DNA of 10,565 bases. Origin: JABMRP01 sp964444795 (GTDB lineage: Bacteria; Planctomycetota; Planctomycetia; Pirellulales; Thermoguttaceae). Below the pieces are notes generated by a model, which was not told where the DNA came from, searched no databases, and saw only the letters and a list, made by a program, of their open reading frames with translations. The translations under genes and the position numbers were made by a program. Numbering within the stretch: the first letter of the stretch is position 1; every line of letters begins with the position of its first letter. Positions 5,901 through 10,565 of the stretch are shown in pieces. The stretch is from NCBI GenBank assembly GCA_964444795.1, contig CAYUIQ010000284.1, forward strand, positions 1-10,565. Reading direction: 5' to 3'.

Positions 5901-8270
5901 ATGTCGAACGACGAGAATCGCCCCGCTATGGACGAACCCGCGGACGCCTTCAGGGATGACGCCGTCAGGGATCTTGTCCCCCAGCCCGTGCTCGCGGCCC
6001 AGCCGATGAGCCCGTGGCTTGAGGAAGCAGGATTCGGACCACCCGTACCATCGAGCGGCGCCGGAATATCGGCCTATCTACACGCTCTGCGGCGGCGCTG
6101 GGTGGTGGCCGCTGTCCTGGGAGTGATCTGCTGCCTGCTCGCCGGTGCGGCCGTTCGGTTCACCGCCAAGGATCGGTACACCACCACGGCACTGATCCGT
6201 GTCGCAGCGCAAGAAGACCCTTATTTCAACCCCGTCATGGGCGGCGGAACCGAAAGCCCCGACGCCTTCAGGAGTAACCAACTGCAACACCTCCATAGCC
6301 TCTACGTTCTGGAAGCAGCGATGCGCCGAGAGAGTTTGGCGATGAAAGAGGCGAAGGAGGAGGGGGACGACGTCGACGAATTCCGGTTGCTGGTCGAGGA
6401 TATTGACCCGGCTGGCTGGCTGGCCGAGAACTTGAAGACCGATTATCCAGGCAGCTCGGTATTCCTGCGAGTGCGATTGACCCGCGATAACGCCAAGGAA
6501 GCCGCTAGACTGGTTAACGCCGTGATCGAAGCCTACATGGAACTAATCGTCGGCGACGAAAGTCAACGCATGCGGGAACGGCGCGCGGAGTTCGACGAGG
6601 CCTTCACCGCCATGGATAACGAACTACGAACCCTCAAGTCGACACTGATAGCGATCATCGAGCAGACAGTCGCTACGGGATCCTCGACTAAGGAGTTGAA
6701 CTATAGGAGCGAAATCGAGAGACTCAAATTCCTCCTCCAGAGCCAGTTCAAGTTGCAGGACGATCTGGTAAACGCGAATCACCAGATTGAACAGTGCCAG
6801 AAGAAGCTGGAAGACCCCGATGAAGTGACCATTTCGGAAGCCGAATTGGATACCCTCGTCGAATCGGATTACACTGCTTCCAAACTCATCTTTGAGCAAG
6901 ATCGCTTGCTTGCCTTGATCCAGGATACGCTGGCCCGAGGAAACGAAAATAACCCAAAGATCAAGGAGCTGCTGGAAGGGCTCCGCGCAAGACTGAGTAC
7001 CGTGAAACAGCAGTTGAAGGGACGACGGGCCGAGTTGAAATCCGAACGGGAACAGGAACTGCAGCGCCTGCAAGAGACTGCGATTGAGACGGAAATGGCC
7101 GAGTCGCAGGCTAAGGTGGCCTTTCTCAGCGAACGGTTGACGGCGTTAGAGACGGCCATCGAGATGCAGGAGACGGCCGTCGACGAGCAGGAAAGGTTGG
7201 TCGGGCCGGATGGCGGTGATTCTGTTGACGTGAAGAATTTGCGGGACAAGATCTCATTGAAGGAGTCGCTTCTCGCCACAATTGGTCTCGAACGTGAAAA
7301 GCTGATTATGGAAATGGATGCTTTCGAACGCGCAAAGCAAAAGGGGAAATCGGAAAGTCACAAAGGGCGAATCACGCTGTGGCAACCAGCTATCGCCCCC
7401 AAATCGCCGGACAAGACGGCCCGCGTTCCCCTGGTCATCATGGCCATGATCGGCGGATTCTTCCTGCCGATAGTCTGCATCGCCTGGTGGGATACCCGTG
7501 GCAAGCGGATCAATTCGCCGCTGGAAATCTCCGACGGGTTGGGCCTCAACGTGCTCGGGGCCGTGCCGGTGATCCCCGCCCGGGCCATCGGAAACCTCAA
7601 CGGCTCCTCGAAGCGACAGCGGCAATGGCGTGCCCGGCTGGACGAATCGGTCAACGGCATCGTCGCCACGCTGCTGCGAAAGGCCGAGTTGGAAAAAACC
7701 CGGGTGGTGCTCGTAACCAGCGCGATGAGCGGCGAGGGCAAGACCACTCTGGCTACCCATCTGGCCTTGAGTCTGGCTCGCGCGGGAAAGCGTACCGTGC
7801 TGGTCGACTTCGACCTGCGGCGTCCGGCGATGGATGGAGTCTTCGGCGTGCCGCTGCAACCGGGGGTCAGCGAGATGCTCAGCGGTAGCGCGGATATGGC
7901 CGACCTCGTGCAGCCGACGGAAACCGAGAATCTCTCGCTGGTAACCGCGGGGCGAATCGACGCGAGCGTCATGGCCACGCTGGCCGGCGGCGCGCCCGGC
8001 GTTCTGTTTCAGCGGCTTCGGGCCGAGTACGATTTCGTTGTCGTCGATGGCAGCCCCATCTTGCCGGTGGTCGACGCGCGATACGTCGGCCAGCACGCCG
8101 ACGCGGTCATTCTCTCGGTACTCCGCGACGTGAGCCAGGCCCCCAAAGTTTCCGCCGCCTGGGAAATCCTCGTTTCGTTGGGTATCCACGCGATTGGCGT
8201 GGTGGTTACCGGATCGTCCGAAGAAGCCTATTATCGAAAGTCCGGATACGAACAAACCATTCCCGCGTAG
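5901..8270 (+). CDS. Wzz-type chain-length regulator fused to BY-family tyrosine autokinase
   Basis: 789 residues. Residues 1-56 are an acidic, proline-containing cytoplasmic lead. A Wzz domain begins with SAYLHALRRRWVV (57-69) and TM1 (about 67-88). A long extracytoplasmic part (about 90-507) is dominated by heptad-like coiled coil between 225 and 480, then a Pro-containing segment and TM2 (about 508-530). The cytoplasmic kinase domain (about 595-773) has Walker A GEGKTT at 611-616 with K614, Walker A' VLVDFDLRRP at 633-642, and Walker B FVVVDGSP at 712-719 with D716. The tail has tyrosines 777, 778 and 783, a small version of the C-terminal Tyr cluster. Such proteins set polymer length and drive assembly of the export complex through cyclic autophosphorylation. 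The fused layout is usual in many phyla, in contrast to the split exosortase-linked EpsF/EpsG type of proteobacteria. No clear Shine-Dalgarno; M10 is a less likely start. Confidence 0.92.
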   Translation: MSNDENRPAMDEPADAFRDDAVRDLVPQPVLAAQPMSPWLEEAGFGPPVPSSGAGISAYLHALRRRWVVAAVLGVICCLLAGAAVRFTAKDRYTTTALIRVAAQEDPYFNPVMGGGTESPDAFRSNQLQHLHSLYVLEAAMRRESLAMKEAKEEGDDVDEFRLLVEDIDPAGWLAENLKTDYPGSSVFLRVRLTRDNAKEAARLVNAVIEAYMELIVGDESQRMRERRAEFDEAFTAMDNELRTLKSTLIAIIEQTVATGSSTKELNYRSEIERLKFLLQSQFKLQDDLVNANHQIEQCQKKLEDPDEVTISEAELDTLVESDYTASKLIFEQDRLLALIQDTLARGNENNPKIKELLEGLRARLSTVKQQLKGRRAELKSEREQELQRLQETAIETEMAESQAKVAFLSERLTALETAIEMQETAVDEQERLVGPDGGDSVDVKNLRDKISLKESLLATIGLEREKLIMEMDAFERAKQKGKSESHKGRITLWQPAIAPKSPDKTARVPLVIMAMIGGFFLPIVCIAWWDTRGKRINSPLEISDGLGLNVLGAVPVIPARAIGNLNGSSKRQRQWRARLDESVNGIVATLLRKAELEKTRVVLVTSAMSGEGKTTLATHLALSLARAGKRTVLVDFDLRRPAMDGVFGVPLQPGVSEMLSGSADMADLVQPTETENLSLVTAGRIDASVMATLAGGAPGVLFQRLRAEYDFVVVDGSPILPVVDARYVGQHADAVILSVLRDVSQAPKVSAAWEILVSLGIHAIGVVVTGSSEEAYYRKSGYEQTIPA

Positions 8271-8366
8271 CGGGAAGGTGAGCCGTCGAAGTACAGCATC
8301 TTTGTCCAACGCCGGGACACCGCGGTCGCGGCAACCGGGTCACAGCAGCCAGCGAGTACTGACACG

Positions 8367-9878
8367 ATGATCGGCACCATTGTTCTCATCTTCGCGGCCT
8401 CGTGCATGGTCAGTGCCGTCTTCACGGCGCTGCTTTGCCGGGTGGCTCCGCGAATCGGCCTCATGGATCATCCCGACGGCCGGCGGAAGATGCACGACCG
8501 GTCCGTCCCCTTGGGTGGTGGCGTGGCCATCTTCGCGGCAACCGTCTTGGTGGTTACCGTCGCGCTGGCAATACCCGGCCGGGTACAGACGGTGCTATCC
8601 AACCATGCATATAGCCTGGTGATTCTGCTGGCAGCCGCCACAATCATCGTGCTGGTGGGGCTGGCCGACGATCGATTTCATTTGCGCGGCCGACAGAAAC
8701 TACTCGGGCAAGCCGTGGCTGCGGGAATCCTCGTCCTCGGTGGGTTCGTGATCGAGCGCGTCGGGGTTTTCGGCTGGCAAATCGATCTCGGACTGCTGGC
8801 CGTGCCGATGACCCTCTTCTGGTTCCTCGGGGCGATCAATGCGCTGAATCTGCTTGACGGCATTGACGGCCTGGCCACCATGATCGGCCTGATCCTCGTT
8901 GCCGCCATTTCCGCCATGGCCGGCCTGTTGGGAAAGGCCGACATCGCCATTATCGGCCTGGCCTTTGCCGGCAGCCTGCTGGGATTTATGCGATACAACT
9001 TCCCGCCGGCGAGGATTTTTCTGGGCGATACGGGCAGTATGCTCATCGGGTTGGTGGTCGGCGTGTTGGCCATGCTCGGTTCGCTCAAGGGGCCCGGCAC
9101 CGTGTTGCTGGCCGCCCCTCTGGCCGTGCTGGCCATTCCCATCCTCGACTCCACAGCCGCTGTACTCCGACGCAAACTGACCGGGCGAAGCGTTTACTCG
9201 ACCGACCGCGGCCACTTGCACCATCGGCTGCTCGACCTGTTGGGAAGCAACCGCAAAGTGCTTGCCTGGGTGGCCGGCTGTTGCGCGATCACTTCGCTGG
9301 CCGCGCTGGGCAGCGTGTTCTGGAAAAACGACCTGATTTCTCTGATCAGTTGCGCCGGCGTAGTCGCGGTTCTCCTGATCACCGGTGTCTTTGGCCGGGC
9401 TGAAGCCCTGTTGTTGGCTAGCCGGCTGAGCAAGATTGGCCGTTCGATGGTGCGACCGCTCGGCAGGTCCGACGGCCACATTTGGCAGTCCGCCGTTCGC
9501 CTGCAAGGCTCGCGACAGTGGGAGTTGCTTTGGCAGATGCTGACCGAATCGGCCGACAAGCTCCACCTCAACGACATCTCGCTGGACGTCAACCTGCCGG
9601 CCATGCGCGAAGGCTACCATGCCTCGTGGAAACGGTCCGGATACCACGACCTGGAATTGTGCTGGCGCATGGAACTCCCCCTGGCCATCGATTCTCAGCG
9701 CGTTGGACGCCTGTTGATCGCCGGACAGCGCAACGGCGAGCCGATCCATAACGTGTTGGACCAGTTGCTCGAGATGATCGGACCGTTCGAGGAGAAACTC
9801 CGGGAGTCGCTGGCCGCGGTTGCCAACGAAGACTCCAGCGACCCCACCCCCGAACACGCCCTCAGCGCCTCGGAGTAG
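8367..9878 (+). CDS. WecA/MraY-family polyprenyl-phosphate sugar-1-phosphate transferase with C-terminal extension
   Basis: 503 residues. The first 345 or so form a polytopic membrane enzyme that transfers a UDP-sugar 1-phosphate (often GlcNAc) to undecaprenyl phosphate, the first step of polysaccharide repeat assembly. Motifs are in order: PLGGGVAIF (48-56), metal-binding DD at 101-102 (GLADDRF), NALNLLDGIDGLA (158-170), IFLGDTGSM (217-225) and HLHH at 283-286, the nucleotide-sugar loop seen in WecA-type enzymes. About ten hydrophobic segments are present. The last 135 residues or so (from about 366) are a soluble extension with Trp/Leu-rich patches such as WELLWQMLTESADKLHL (385-401), beyond the roughly 350-370 residues usual for WecA. 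The preceding gap (8271-8366) has only a small CCGC/GCGG hairpin at 8320-8331 and no promoter. No Shine-Dalgarno is obvious. The stop is seven bases before the next gene, so the two are probably cotranscribed. Confidence 0.92.
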   Translation: MIGTIVLIFAASCMVSAVFTALLCRVAPRIGLMDHPDGRRKMHDRSVPLGGGVAIFAATVLVVTVALAIPGRVQTVLSNHAYSLVILLAAATIIVLVGLADDRFHLRGRQKLLGQAVAAGILVLGGFVIERVGVFGWQIDLGLLAVPMTLFWFLGAINALNLLDGIDGLATMIGLILVAAISAMAGLLGKADIAIIGLAFAGSLLGFMRYNFPPARIFLGDTGSMLIGLVVGVLAMLGSLKGPGTVLLAAPLAVLAIPILDSTAAVLRRKLTGRSVYSTDRGHLHHRLLDLLGSNRKVLAWVAGCCAITSLAALGSVFWKNDLISLISCAGVVAVLLITGVFGRAEALLLASRLSKIGRSMVRPLGRSDGHIWQSAVRLQGSRQWELLWQMLTESADKLHLNDISLDVNLPAMREGYHASWKRSGYHDLELCWRMELPLAIDSQRVGRLLIAGQRNGEPIHNVLDQLLEMIGPFEEKLRESLAAVANEDSSDPTPEHALSASE

Positions 9879-9885
9879 ATCGCCC

Positions 9886-10560
9886 ATGAACACTGCAACA
9901 CGCCTCTTCATCGCCGCGGTGCTGGTGGCGGCCGTCCACGGCTGGTTTTACGTGACCTGCCAATCCGGCCTTCCCAGCAATGTCCTGGCACCTGACCCGC
10001 CCCTGGAGGCGCTGCCGCTGCAGTTGGGTTCGTGGACGGGGGAGGACGTGGAAACCAACGAAAGGGTGTTCGACGCCTTGGGGGCCGACACGGTCGTCGA
10101 TCGTTCGTATCGGAATGCCGACGGGTACCAGATCTCCCTGCACACGGCCTTCTTCAGCCAGTACGCCAACTACTTACCGCACCCGCCGCAAATGTGCTAC
10201 GAGTACAGCGGTCACAAGCTGGTCAAAGAGAGAACCGTCGATCTGAAATGCTCCGACGACGACGCGACCTTGCCCGCTCGGATGCTGGTCTACGAACTGA
10301 ACGGGACCAAAACTCACTCGCTCTACTGGTACCAACTTGGCCCAACCGTTCTCACCGAGCCGACTTCTCTCCGCGCGGCCCGCCGCCCGTTTCGCGGGTC
10401 GCAGAACTGGCCCCCCTTGGTCAAGGTCCTCCTGGTCCTGCAGACCGGCGCGGGCAGTGCCGAACAGGCCAAAGCACCTCTGAAGGAGCTTGCCGAGGAG
10501 GTCGTCGCCTGGCGTCACGAGCATTGCGAGCAATCTGCCGCTCTTGAACCGGCCGGATAG
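9886..10560 (+). CDS. epsI: EpsI-family exosortase-associated protein
   Basis: 224 residues with an N-terminal hydrophobic anchor or signal (8-24) and an EpsI domain (DUF3485) outside the cytoplasm. Landmarks are LQLGSWTGED at 45-54, the SYRNADGYQISLHTAFF strand region (74-90), and HPPQMCYEYSGH at 99-110 with the family's conserved C104, then LVYELNG (134-140) and SLYWYQLG (145-152). EpsI proteins occur with exosortases, either fused to the C-terminus or as a neighbour, and are needed for the exopolysaccharide/sorting system; the biochemical role is not settled. The chosen ATG follows the transferase stop by seven bases and has GGAG (9872-9875) overlapping that stop; the longer frame, starting 22 codons earlier inside the transferase gene, has no anchor of its own. 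Signs of translational coupling are clear. The gene is complete, ending five bases before the window edge. Confidence 0.88.
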   Translation: MNTATRLFIAAVLVAAVHGWFYVTCQSGLPSNVLAPDPPLEALPLQLGSWTGEDVETNERVFDALGADTVVDRSYRNADGYQISLHTAFFSQYANYLPHPPQMCYEYSGHKLVKERTVDLKCSDDDATLPARMLVYELNGTKTHSLYWYQLGPTVLTEPTSLRAARRPFRGSQNWPPLVKVLLVLQTGAGSAEQAKAPLKELAEEVVAWRHEHCEQSAALEPAG

Positions 10561-10565
10561 GCTTT

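Noticed and set aside
8700..9911. 403-codon open frame on the minus strand opposite the transferase gene
   Set aside because: Antisense shadow rich in Gln, His and Gly with no motif; the opposite strand has unmistakable WecA motifs.
1..10565. CRISPR array, transposase or phage genes
   Set aside because: No regularly spaced direct repeats and no recombinase, transposase or structural phage motifs were seen on either strand.

Overview
The window reads as a piece of a GC-rich planctomycete chromosome, most likely from the Pirellulales or a related order. The evidence is a secreted arylsulfatase-type sulfatase next to a secreted DUF1080 (3-keto-disaccharide hydrolase) protein, an exosortase/EpsI exopolysaccharide locus, long intergenic gaps, several genes with no clear Shine-Dalgarno sequence, and dispersed palindromic repeats. 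The order is inferred from content only; no rRNA or marker gene is present.

Left part (1-2843, minus strand): a sulfatase (62-1465) and a DUF1080 protein (2058-2717), both with signal peptides, are transcribed leftwards. Each has its own convincing -10/-35 pair and the two share a ten-base leader motif, ACACCAAGGA, that contains the ribosome binding site. The 592-base gap between them is packed with palindromic repeats: a perfect 23-bp inverted repeat in the sulfatase leader, a short palindromic block near 1671-1705, and a second pair of inverted hairpins at 1875-1981. The first 61 bases are the 3' flank of the sulfatase and hold no gene or clear terminator.

Middle (2718-3625): a 908-base divergent gap. 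It has a leftward TATAAT promoter for the DUF1080 gene and a strong rightward TTGACA-16-TATGAT promoter. The rightward promoter either makes a small RNA of about 160 nt ending at a weak hairpin plus T6, or gives the next gene a leader of about 535 nt. Several palindromes follow.

Right part (3626-10560, plus strand): a FixJ/NarL-type response regulator whose phospho-acceptor aspartate is replaced by glutamate; an exosortase with the Cys/Arg/His triad; a fused Wzz-type chain-length regulator and BY-type tyrosine autokinase; a WecA/MraY-type polyprenyl-phosphate sugar-1-phosphate transferase with a C-terminal extension of about 135 residues; and an EpsI-family protein. Together they look like the start of an exosortase-linked exopolysaccharide operon. 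The transferase would load the first sugar on the lipid carrier, the Wzz-kinase would control chain length and export, and exosortase plus EpsI would process sorting-signal proteins at the membrane. The regulator beside them is the obvious candidate controller. No exosortase substrate protein, Wzy polymerase or Wza export porin is inside the window; the last gene ends 5 bases before the edge, so the locus probably continues.

No tRNA, rRNA, CRISPR array, transposase or phage gene was seen.
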